Part shown: positions 1 to 7,122 of the stretch, in pieces
How positions within the stretch are numbered: the stretch's first letter is position 1
Layout: every line of letters starts with the position of its first letter
Origin: Zygnema cylindricum
Taxonomy: Eukaryota; Streptophyta; Zygnematophyceae; Zygnematales; Zygnemataceae
Assembly: GCA_037447655.1 (NCBI GenBank)
Contig: JBBHKE010001141.1
Coordinates: 37,746 to 59,334, forward strand
Length of the DNA: 21,589 nucleotides
Reading direction: 5' to 3'
Position numbers and translations under genes: made by a program
The notes under the pieces: model-generated
What the model was told of the DNA's origin: nothing
Databases searched by the model: none
Seen by the model: only the letters and a program-made list of their open reading frames with translations

Positions 1-111
1 TTTTGAGGGGGAGTGCTCTACCGACCAGTGTGGTAGGAGTTAAGGCAACCGTGGCTATGGTACAATCTAAAGGCACTTTAGTCCCTAAGCCATACAAGGT
101 ATGATCCCTTT

Positions 112-200
112 TCACTCGGCCGGTTTCGAACTTGCACCCTGGAGATTGAACTCGATAGTCGGGTGATTGGTGACACGGTGGTCGAGCTACATGTGACCAT
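112..200 (-). mobile_element. Possible tRNA-derived SINE remnant (minus strand)
   Basis: On the minus strand, 122-131 reads GTTCGAAACC, a full match to the RNA polymerase III B-box consensus GWTCRANNC. About 50 bases upstream of it, near 178-190, is a TAGCTCGACCACC segment resembling a tRNA D-arm A box. The spacing fits tRNA-derived SINEs. No poly(A) tail or target-site duplication was defined, so the ends are approximate. A short stretch at 12-36 also has imperfect dyad symmetry. This could be a decayed tRNA-like sequence rather than a true SINE. Confidence 0.35.
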
Positions 201-231
201 GAACAATAAACGTTATTTGTTGTTGGATTGG

Positions 232-276
232 CACGTGAATGCCGGTTCAATACGAGGTAAAATGTGATACGTCACA
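232..276 (+). repeat. Diverged direct repeat, copy 1 (copy 2 at 520-565)
   Basis: The segment from the GGCACGTGAA motif to GTGATACGTCACA recurs at 520-565 as GGCACATGAA to GTGATACGTTACA, with only scattered substitutions. The shared core is TTCAATACGRGGTARAATGTGATACG. A G-rich motif, TGAGGGGGAGT, occurs both at 4-14 and at 496-506, which makes the two blocks look like two diverged copies of one terminal repeat. Copy 1 would be interrupted by the minus-strand SINE-like sequence. Confidence 0.6.
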
Positions 277-324
277 CTCACAGCCGCCTAAAATAAATAG
301 GTATAGACTCGCCAGGCTCTACAT

Positions 325-425
325 CGAGCTGGTGGCACAGTGGTTAGTGGGCTGATAGCTCAAGTTAGAGGTCCCACGTTCAAGCTTTGGCCGGCTCACT
401 TTTCCCTAGTATGGAACATACCGAA
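325..425 (+). mobile_element. Possible tRNA-derived SINE remnant (plus strand)
   Basis: Positions 333-343 read TGGCACAGTGG, an exact fit to the A-box form TRGCNNAGTGG. Positions 378-386 read GTTCAAGCT, a B box with one mismatch at the last C. The 45-bp spacing is that of tRNA-like internal promoters. No tRNA cloverleaf closes around it. The body is followed by retrotransposon-like priming sequence at 451. The call rests on these two boxes only. Confidence 0.35.
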
Positions 426-450
426 TCCCTGATTTCACGGAAATCTAACA

Positions 451-506
451 TGGTATCGGTGCCAACGGAATTGAGGATGGTGTGACCAGCCATCTCGTGA
501 GGGGGA
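451..506 (+). other. Degenerate primer-binding site and polypurine tract, TRIM-like core
   Basis: TGGTATCGGTGCC at 451-463 resembles the TGGTATCAGAGCC primer-binding site complementary to the 3' end of plant initiator Met tRNA, used by most copia-type elements. TGAGGGGGAGT at 496-506 resembles a polypurine tract. A primer site and a polypurine tract only about 35 bp apart, flanked by a direct repeat, is the layout of a terminal-repeat retrotransposon in miniature (TRIM). Both signals are mutated and the repeats are diverged, so this is a suggestion. Confidence 0.3.
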
Positions 507-509
507 GTT

Positions 510-803
510 TTGCATAGGCACATGAAGCCACTTCAATACGGGGTAGAATGTGATACGTTACATTCGAAGCTGCATAAAAAAAACAGGTACGGATGGATAA
601 TGGACTGCGGTGCATCTACCCTCATGGGTTGCAATCACCATCTGTTTAAGAGTAATCAATCTAATTCACCCATCAAAATTTATTTTAGTGATGATACGTT
701 TGTTGAATCGAAAGCAAAACAGAGGGTGTCACTTATGTTAAATGTAGATGGAAAACCTCAAAAAAAGGGTATTCAAAGATGTGTTTCATGTCCCAACTTT
801 TAA
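510..803 (+). pseudogene. Copy A retroviral-type aspartic protease remnant
   Basis: The open frame shows WIMDCGAS at 594-617, matching the W-I-M-D-S-G-A-S active-site loop of copia proteases. The catalytic Asp is kept (603-605) but the following Ser is Cys. Downstream, IKIYFSDDTFVE matches unit B. The frame leaves the true reading frame in an A-rich run near 762-767, so the C-terminal residues of this frame are out of register. The first residues (510-585) come from the non-copia sequence upstream, so the ATG at 510 is not a real start. Confidence 0.8.
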
Positions 804-1086
804 AACAATTATTTTCTCTATGTCACTGGTAGAAAAGAAAGGTTTTAAAACTATATCTGAGAATGGCAAGAAGACAGTGAGTAAGAATGGGAAAATAGGT
901 GTAGAGGGATTTGCTGGAGGACACAATTTGTATCGATTGAGTCTTGCAAATGATAATGACAATGATGTTATGTACTCCAATTTTTTCACTAGTTCTAATT
1001 TATGGCATAAACGTTTAGGATATGTGAATTATGATAGATTAGAAAAGATGGTAAATCAAAAAAATGGTGGAAGGTGTAAAAGTTAG
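748..1086 (+). pseudogene. Copy A protease end and GAG pre-integrase remnant
   Basis: This frame continues the protease tail (KDVFHVPTFK) and then shows GGHNLYRLSLAND and LWHKRLGYVNYDRL. The latter is the GAG pre-integrase segment, including the two His residues of the HHCC zinc site. The frame is lost in a run of seven A at 1058-1064, after which the product continues in another frame. It overlaps the preceding remnant only because of frameshifts, not as separate genes. Confidence 0.85.
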
Positions 1087-1320
1087 TCAAAAATCAGCAT
1101 CAAATGTATGTGATGGTTGTGAAATGGGAAAAATTCATACGTTGCCTTTCCCTTCACAAACTATTCATAAAAGTAGCAGGATGCTAGAACTAATTTATTC
1201 AGATGTATGGGGGCCATCTAGGTATCCATCTGTGGAAGGTGCTAAGTTTATGCTTACCTGCTAAGTTTATGCTTTCCTTTACTGTTGACTATATTAGATT
1301 TACTACAGTATAGTTTTTGA
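1064..1320 (+). pseudogene. Copy A integrase, HHCC end and first catalytic block
   Basis: The frame starting at 1064 gives NVCDGCEMGK, the Cys-Cys half of the integrase zinc finger, intact here although broken in units B, C and D. Next comes LIYSDVWGPS, the block holding the first catalytic Asp of the DDE triad. The frame then breaks at a 19-bp tandem duplication (1241-1278). Beyond it, TVDYIRFTTV is readable in another frame. Confidence 0.85.
1241..1278 (+). repeat. 19-bp tandem duplication inside copy A integrase
   Basis: GCTAAGTTTATGCTTACCT at 1241-1259 is followed at once by GCTAAGTTTATGCTTTCCT at 1260-1278, with one difference. Units B, C and D have the segment once. Nineteen is not a multiple of three, so the duplication shifts the integrase frame. 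Confidence 0.9.
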
Positions 1321-1930
1321 AAAATAAGGATGAAGTCTTTGCAACGTTTAACGAGAATAAGGCTTGGGTTGAAAATCTGCATGAGAGAAAGATAGCGGGA
1401 TTCAGATCTAATAATCGAGGGAAGTATATTTCTAATGAGTTTGCATAATTCCTAAAATTGCATGGAATCTCACGTCAGCTAATTGTTCCTTACTCTCCGA
1501 AACAAAACGGTGTTTTAGAGAGGATGAATAAGACCATATCACAGTGTGCTAGGACAATGATGGTTGATATGGAAATAGATTTCAAATTTTGGGCAAAGAC
1601 TATGAATTATGCAGCTTATATGATAAACAAGTTTGAAACAAGGGCAGTAAAAGACAAAACCCCGTACAAAATGTGCACTGGATAAAAACCAGATGTACGT
1701 CACTTCAAGGTTTTTTGAAGTAAGATATTCATATTAGATAATGATCCCCAAAAATGGAAATTAGAGCAAAAAGGCATAGCATGGATATTTCTAGGGTATG
1801 ATGATACTGCCAAGGGTTATAAAGTATATAACATTAAGAGAAATAGAGTCGTGGTAGCCAGAAACATCATATTGAAAGATGAGGGAAAAGGAGTAGATGT
1901 ATTTAGTCAGCGTACTGATGAAAAGAATGT
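1321..1930 (+). pseudogene. Copy A integrase core and C-terminal remnant
   Basis: The second catalytic block reads RSNNRGKY at 1404-1427, where copia integrases have RSDNGGEY, so the second catalytic Asp is Asn. A stop follows at 1446. The next open piece (1458-1685) has PYSPKQNGVLERMNKT, which keeps the catalytic Glu. After a stop at 1683 the C-terminal part continues, with GYDDTAKGYKVYNIKRN near 1795-1848 and NIILKDEGKG near 1864-1893. It ends at the breakpoint at about 1930, so the integrase tail, reverse transcriptase and RNase H are absent. Confidence 0.85.
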
Positions 1931-2145
1931 TGAAGGTCATGGACATAATGACTCGGGTGAGATCCACTTGCACCTTGCGACACACTTGCACCTTGGGTCA
2001 CACTTGCAGCTGCTGGGATATTCGTCCCAGGAGCAGTTGGTGGAGCACTAGGGCAAATACGAGCACATGTAGGAGTTGAGCCATTGTTTGACATATTGGC
2101 AGAAGCAAACCCAAAAGAGGAATATATATTCGACTAGTTTAATAC
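1930..2145 (-). pseudogene. Gag N-terminal fragment beyond LTR B (truncated fourth unit)
   Basis: On the minus strand, just past the LTR end, lies sequence homologous to 7124-7313 and 12362-12548. An open frame starts at ATG 2092-2094 with MSNNGSTPTCARI and stays open to the breakpoint. It holds a three-fold six-residue repeat of the GASVxQ type, encoded by an 18-bp period at 1965, 1983 and 2001. The position just after LTR and primer site fits the start of Gag, but the sequence is low complexity and no Gag domain is recognisable here. It is cut at about 1930 by copy A. Confidence 0.65.
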
Positions 2146-2610
2146 TGTAAGATATGTAACTATAAATGAAAGAGGTCTTTCAACCAAATCAACAACAAGT
2201 AAATCAAACACAATAGAACACAAAAACTCCTTAAATTGCATTTAGTGCTCTCATTTCCTTAACTTTGTGTAGAATGTACATTCTGTATCAAAATGATCAT
2301 TTTTAATTGAACTATAAACTCTAAATATCTAGAAAACATCTAAAACGTATGTACAAGGTGCACCTAAAAATCTAATAACAAAAAAATCTTTTGTCTGTCA
2401 CAAAATCTATACCCTAAATAACAAAGAGATAAGTTTCACGTCCATATTCATTAGCGGCCGTATGTATTAATTTACTCTGAACAACTATTCAAGTAGAAAC
2501 TACAAAAATCATCCACACTAAATCTGGTCAATATTAAACTGTTGATATTCAAAATTATTCTAAGTCTTTGACTCCAATTTTTAAGATTTACTAATCTTTA
2601 CATTCCAATA
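2146..2610 (-). repeat. LTR B (leftmost LTR of the array)
   Basis: This is 465 bp. On the minus strand it begins TATTGGAATG directly after the polypurine tract and ends CATATCTTACA. It aligns over its length with 7314-7799, 12549-13031 and 16214-16697. By eye it is closest to LTR E: both share the segment ATCATCCACACTAAATCTGG and the palindrome AGAATGTACATTCT (2271-2284 here). The ends are TA...CA, not the usual TG...CA. Confidence 0.9.
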
Positions 2611-2618
2611 CTCCCCCT
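2611..2618 (-). promoter_or_regulatory. Polypurine tract of unit B
   Basis: The minus strand reads AGGGGGAG immediately before LTR B. This is the plus-strand DNA priming site for reverse transcription and fixes the LTR boundary. It is the best-preserved of the three: unit C has AAGAGGTG and unit D has AAGGGGTG at the same place. Confidence 0.85.
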
Positions 2619-2639
2619 AAGCTTTAGAAAACTTTTTTT

Positions 2640-3150
2640 GTAAGACCAAATGCTTTCCTACAGTACTCTAACTTGGGAACAGGGAGGGCTTTTGTCAACA
2701 TATCTTCCACTATTTTCTCATCATGCAAATAGCGAAGTTTGACCACTTTTGCAAATACTTTCTCTCATACCAAATGTAGGCGAATGTCCATATGCTTACT
2801 CTTAAAATTGGTGACTTGGGTTTGTAGCCACAGAAATGGCTGCTTGATAATTGCACCACATTTTTGAGTCGATAAAACCCAATTTTTGAAGAAATGCCTT
2901 AATCCAAAGCAAATATTTCAATGATGCACTAACAATCATATATTCCGCCTCCCTAGTGGATTGTGCCGTGAGTTTTTGAAGTTTGTTGCTCCAACTACAA
3001 GTTCCACTTCCAATTTGAATGACATTCCAAGTGGTAGATTTCCTACTAGGCACATCCTTATAGCTAGCATCGCTCGAAGTGTTAATGCTAACCTTATCCC
3101 CTCCCAATGTAAGCCATAGATTTTTGGTCCCAACAAGATATTATAAGACC
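2640..3150 (-). pseudogene. Unit B RNase H remnant
   Basis: The open piece 2802-3107 shows NTSSDASYKDVPSRKS (first acidic site), CSWSNKLQKLTAQSTREAEY (with the Glu) and MWCNYQAAISVATNP. The CDNQ motif of copia RNase H is CNYQ here, so the third acidic residue is Asn. After a break at about 2800, the C-terminal part is readable to near 2640 (DEKIVEDMLTKALPVPKLEY). It joins the polypurine tract as in an intact element. Confidence 0.88.
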
Positions 3151-3152
3151 CT

Positions 3153-4155
3153 TTATGCTGCCTCCCTGTCTCTTTTTTGTGGATTTTGTAGACTTCTGCT
3201 ACATACACCACCAGTTGCAGCTATATCAAGCCTAGTGCAATTCATGAAGAAAATTAGACTTCCTGCTACTTGTCTATAGGGTACTTGGGACATAAATTTT
3301 TGCTCTTCTACACTAAGTTCGTGATCTGTTATGTCTCTAAACTCATACTCTATTCCTTCAAGTTTCTGTTTATACTCCATAAAAGTTCCACTACCTATGG
3401 CATCAGCCAAACCAAATTTTTCCAACATATTACCTATCGCTTCTTTTTGAGTTAGCCTTATTAATATCTTTTCCTTATTTCTTTCAACTTTTATTCCCAG
3501 GATATATTTTGCCTCACCCAAATCTTTTATTTCAAATTGTGAATTACGAGCAAGTTTTACTCTAGCAATTTCTTTTTTGTTCCTACTGATTAAGAGCAGT
3601 TCATCAACATATACAACAATGAATATCACCTCATCAAGATTATCACAACACATGACATATGCTGAATGATCAGAGCTAATTCTAGTAAATCCTAACCCTG
3701 TCAAGAACTCATCTCTCTTTGTACTTTTGCCGCGGGGCCTGCTTCAGACCATATAAAGATTTTAAAAGTCTGCACACTAGATTTCCTTTTCCTGCTTCCT
3801 CATAACCCTGTGGGTGCTTGATATAAATGACCTCATCTAAGTCACCATGCAAAAAGGCAGTTTTGACATCCATTTGGTGGATGTTATAATCCTCTATGGC
3901 AGCTAGTGTAAGTAAGATGCGGACATATGGAAACCTTACAACCGATGAAAATGTTTTTTCATAATCTATCCCTTCCTTTTGATTATATCCCTTAGCAACC
4001 AAGTGAGCGTTATACCTGTCCATGGTATTATATTGGTTCAATTCTAGTTTAAACACCCAATTACTTCTAACATCCTTTCTTCTTAGAGGAAGTTCCACTA
4101 GATCCCGTGTTTGGACCTCTATGATTAACTTCATTTCTTCATTGACTGCTTCCAC
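3153..4155 (-). pseudogene. Unit B reverse transcriptase remnant
   Basis: Two frames cover a copia RT. The piece 3709-4155 has the fingers region ([20 protein letters not shown]), then [19 protein letters not shown] with the first catalytic Asp intact at 3868-3870, and [10 protein letters not shown] small scrambled spot near 3705-3735 shifts the frame. The piece 3153-3704 continues with the palm block VVYVDELLLISRN (3600-3611): the usual Y-x-D-D is YVDE, so one catalytic Asp is Glu. The thumb and connection follow. The piece is inactive as it stands. Confidence 0.92.
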
Positions 4156-4593
4156 TTAGTGTTTCCTTTTATTACTTGAAAAAGCTTCCTTCAAATATAA
4201 ATGTTCTTCTATGTGTGCTGAGTGAGCAAAGGCTGCATTTTCTCCCTTGAGTCGCGCACTTCGTCCAACTCCACCAAAAAATTCTTTTGCTAGAATAGAT
4301 GGTTGGGTCCTCCTCCTTAATTCATGTGATTCTTCTTGTGATTTAGTTTCAGCTTGAGGTAGAGGAGAGTCAACAACTCTTTCTGGTATAACACTTCTTG
4401 TTTTTTGGTGGATGAGATTATTTAAAGTCACTTTGAGTTGAGGTAGATGCATTTTTGATATTTTTTCTGAAAAACATACGATTTTCCTCCAAAAAGATAT
4501 AATCAACATTTCAATCATTTTTTCATCTGTACATTGAATAGATACATCTACCTCTTTTCCCTTATTTTTCACTATGATATTTGTGGCAACCAC
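4156..4593 (-). pseudogene. Unit B integrase C-terminal tail and linker to RT
   Basis: The frame has NIIVKNKGKEVDVSIQCTDE at its start, homologous to the end of copy A. A basic linker follows with SPLPQAETKSQEESHELRRR and RTQPS, then GRSARLKGE. This low-complexity region joins integrase to reverse transcriptase in copia polyproteins. A stop at 4156-4158 separates it from the RT frame that follows directly. Confidence 0.85.
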
Positions 4594-4642
4594 GATTTTA
4601 TTTCTCTTAATGTCATATATTATATAACCTTTGGCATGATCA

Positions 4643-5270
4643 TCATACCCTAGAAATATCCCTAGTATACCTTTTGGCTCTAATTTCTATTTTTGCAAAA
4701 ACCATGAAGTGACTTATATCAAGTTTTTGTCCGGTGCACATTTCATGGGAAGTTTTATCTTTTACTGCCCTTGTTTTTAATTTGTATCTCACATATGCTA
4801 CACAATTTATAGCCTCTGCCGAAAATTTGAAATATATGTTCATATCAACCATCATTGTCCTCGCACACTCTAATATGGTCATATTTATTCTCTCTGAAAC
4901 ACTGTTATGTTTTGGAGAATAACGAACAGTTAGCTAACGTGAGATTTTATGTAATTTTAACAATTCAGCAAACTTATTAGAGATGTACTCCCCTCCGTTA
5001 TTTTATCGAATTCCAACTATCTTTTTCTCATGTAGATGATTGACTTAAACCTTATACTCCTTCATTTTTGAAAAGTCTTCATCCTTACTATTCAAAAAAT
5101 AAACTGTTGTAAATCTATTATAGTCATCAGTAAAGGTAAGCATAAACTTAGCACCTCCCACAGATGGATACCTAGATGGCCCCTATACATCTAAATATAT
5201 TAGTTTTAGCACCCTGCTACATCTATAATCTGTTTGCGAAGGGAAAGGTAACCTATGAATTTTTCCCATT
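4643..5270 (-). pseudogene. Unit B integrase core remnant
   Basis: On the minus strand, 5195-5175 encodes IYLDV followed by a TAG stop (5183-5185) where copia integrases have Trp. Further on, the second catalytic block reads R-stop-N-N-G-G-E-Y: the stop is at 5003-5005 and the catalytic Asp is Asn at 5000-5002. The Glu-bearing block SPKHNSVSERINMTILECAR lies at about 4922-4863. The open piece 4643-4882 (MTILECARTMMVDMN onward) is the following helix-rich part. All these lesions are shared with unit C. Confidence 0.88.
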
Positions 5271-5810
5271 GCCTAACCATCACATACATTTGATGCTTGT
5301 TTTTGACAAATTTTTACATATTCCATTTTTTGATTTACCATATTTGCTAATCTATCATAATTCACATGTCCTAAACGTTTATGACATAAATCACAAGCAC
5401 TAATTACACTTGAGTACATAACATCATTGTCATTATCATTTGCAAGAGTTTCGATACAAATTGTTTCCTCCAGCAAATCCCTTTGAACATATTTTCCCAT
5501 TTTTACTCACTCTTTTTTTCCCATTCTTGAATATAGTTTTAAAACCTTTCTTTTCTACAAGATGGAGAGAAAAAAATTATTTTAAATGTTGGGGCTTGTA
5601 ACACATCTTCCAAGACCCTTTTTACAGTTTTTTCCTCTCCGTTCAACATAAGTGACACCCTCCCCTTTGCTTTCAACTCAACAAAGGTATCATCACTAAA
5701 ATAAATTTTGATGGGTGAAGTAGGATGAATACTCTGCTAAAGATGGCGACTGCGCCACATATGTGCAGATGCGCCAGAGTCCATAATGCATTCGTCCTCC
5801 ACGCCTTGCG
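5271..5810 (-). pseudogene. Unit B protease and GAG pre-integrase remnant
   Basis: The protease active site is at 5767-5781 and reads DSGAS, followed by AHM: the only copy with a fully normal loop. The following strand is readable as far as the IKIYFSDDTF block near 5710. The pre-integrase frame 5273-5500 has DLCHKRLGHVNYDRLANMV and NVCDG, then a stop at 5273-5275 that replaces the second Cys of the zinc site. The stretch 5500-5700 needs frame changes but aligns with copy A throughout. Confidence 0.82.
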
Positions 5811-5913
5811 TTGCTTACGCCATCGCAAAGTATTTCTTTTCCTTGTTGTCGAGAAAGCTGCTCACGTCCTCCTCATAAATTACATTGGAAAATGTTGTTA
5901 GATGTCCACCTGA

Positions 5914-6660
5914 CTAAGATGGAACTTGGATTTCGTCCCAACTTGTGCAAAAAATTCGTGTAGCTTTCGCTCTCTTATATGCTTTACAAAGCCTGTAAAC
6001 ATGGCCTTTTTCATCACAGTAATACCATGTTAAAGGTGGCCTTTTAGGACCACTACCTCTTCCACTGCCACTGCCAATTTTAAAATCAGAAAACTGATTT
6101 GGTAGTACTTGAAGAGACTTACTACTACTTGTATATGAAATCTTGTTAGCTTCTTCACTCATAATGAATTGGATTGCTACGGCTATGTTCCATTGACGTT
6201 GTGGAATAGCTTTAAGCTTATCCATGGCTCCCTTATATTCATCTGGTAAAGTTCTCATCAATAATATAGCCTGCTGAGGTGGTGAAAAGTCACCTCCAAC
6301 ACTAGTACTCTAGAGAAACAACATTTTCATAGCATGACAGTGATCTGACATACTACCTCCAAAATATATAAATTCAAATATCCTTGTTGCTATATTAGTC
6401 TAAACAATGATATCTAGGTGAACATACATAGCATGTCACTAAACCAGATTTGACAAGCCTTTTTCATCTCAAGGTAAGACATTGCCAATTCCTTTAATAT
6501 AAACTGCTTTAAGACATTGAGGCAGTGGAGATTTTTTTTTTCCAATCTGGTGCACTCTCATCAGCAGTCCCATCCACAATGGATGACAAGTCCCTCTCTT
6601 CAAAATAGGAGCTCAACATATCTTTGACTACAGGTAGTTTGATCGATCAAAAATAGGCAA
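5914..6660 (-). pseudogene. Unit B gag remnant (UBN2-type Gag and zinc knuckle)
   Basis: Reading from 6660 leftwards, ERDLSSIVDGTADESAPDW (near 6594-6538) and SVGGDFSPPQQAILLMRTLP (near 6301-6240) are recognisable parts of a copia Gag of the UBN2 type. The open piece 5914-6261 continues with DEYKGAMDKLKAIP and ends in a knuckle, WYYCDEKGHVYRLC, near 6031-5990. It lacks the first Cys of the CCHC pattern (Trp instead). Several stops and frame changes interrupt the N-terminal half. A 101-bp repeat array lies directly upstream of this part. Confidence 0.8.
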
Positions 6661-6671
6661 TTTTATCTTGG

Positions 6672-7122
6672 TTAACGCAAACTCAAATTTGTGTTAGAAA
6701 CATGGTTTAGGAATTTTTTAAACTCTCTTTGTGTGCGCAAGGAATAAACTTTGTTCGTAAATATTGTAGTAGTTAACGCAAACACAAATTTGTGTTGAAA
6801 ACAAGGTTTAGGCGTATTTTTTACTGCTTTTGTGAGAGTAATAATAAGAGTTTTTTGTTAAAAAAAACTATTGTTAGCGCAAACACAAATTTGTGTTATA
6901 AATATGGTTTAGAGTTTATTTTAATTATTTTTATGAGCGTAAACAATAGAAAGTGTTTTTTACCACTATTGTTGTTAGCGCAAACACAAACTTCTATTAC
7001 AATCATGGATTGAAGTTTATTTTACCTCTTTTTGTGACTACAAACAATAAATGTTGTTTGTTACAAATATCTTTGTTAGCACAAACTCAAATTTCTGTTA
7101 GAAACATGGTTTAGGGTTTTTA
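6672..7122 (+). repeat. 101-bp tandem repeat array 1 (inside unit B gag)
   Basis: The motif TTARCGCAAACNCAAA starts at 6672, 6773, 6874, 6975 and 7076: four intervals of exactly 101 bp, with a partial fifth unit. Each unit continues with ATGGTTTAG, a T-rich part, TTTTTGTG and an AAACAATAA block. Units 2 and 3 contain the perfect palindrome AACACAAATTTGTGTT at 6781-6796 and 6882-6897. Units 1, 4 and 5 have it in mutated form. The array is AT-rich and has no sustained reading frame. It recurs at 11909-12361 with the same number of units. Confidence 0.93.

Larger units (their letters stand above)
585..1930 (+). mobile_element. Copy A: truncated Ty1/copia pol fragment, opposite orientation to the array
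   Basis: This is the only plus-strand copia copy. Domains run protease, GAG pre-integrase, integrase zinc region, integrase core and integrase C-terminal part, then stop before the reverse transcriptase. Homology to the minus-strand units starts near 585, just before the protease motif, and ends at about 1930, where the sequence passes into the start of a minus-strand gag. No LTR belongs clearly to it. It belongs to the same family as units B-D, so it forms a long imperfect inverted repeat with them. Confidence 0.9.

Noticed and set aside
786-989. Minus-strand frames opposite the copia fragments, such as 786-989, 8031-8342 and 13258-13536
   Set aside because: They are antisense shadows of conserved copia coding remnants.
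2141-2145. AATAC left of LTR B as a target-site duplication matching AAAAC right of LTR E (16698-16702)
   Set aside because: Only four of five bases agree, and the bases left of LTR B belong to the gag-start region homologous to that next to LTRs C, D and E. They are element sequence, not host flank.
3153-4155. Ty3/gypsy or endogenous pararetrovirus origin
   Set aside because: Integrase lies before reverse transcriptase, and the Gag pre-integrase, YxDD context and RNase H motifs are of Ty1/copia type. No movement protein or coat protein is seen.
7111-7120. TTTAGGG-like phrases in the 101-bp repeats as plant telomere sequence
   Set aside because: The phrase occurs once per unit at most and never in tandem, so it is not telomeric.
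6672-7122. 101-bp repeats as a CRISPR-like array
   Set aside because: There are no short repeats separated by unique spacers: the whole 101-bp unit is repeated, and the context is a plant retrotransposon.
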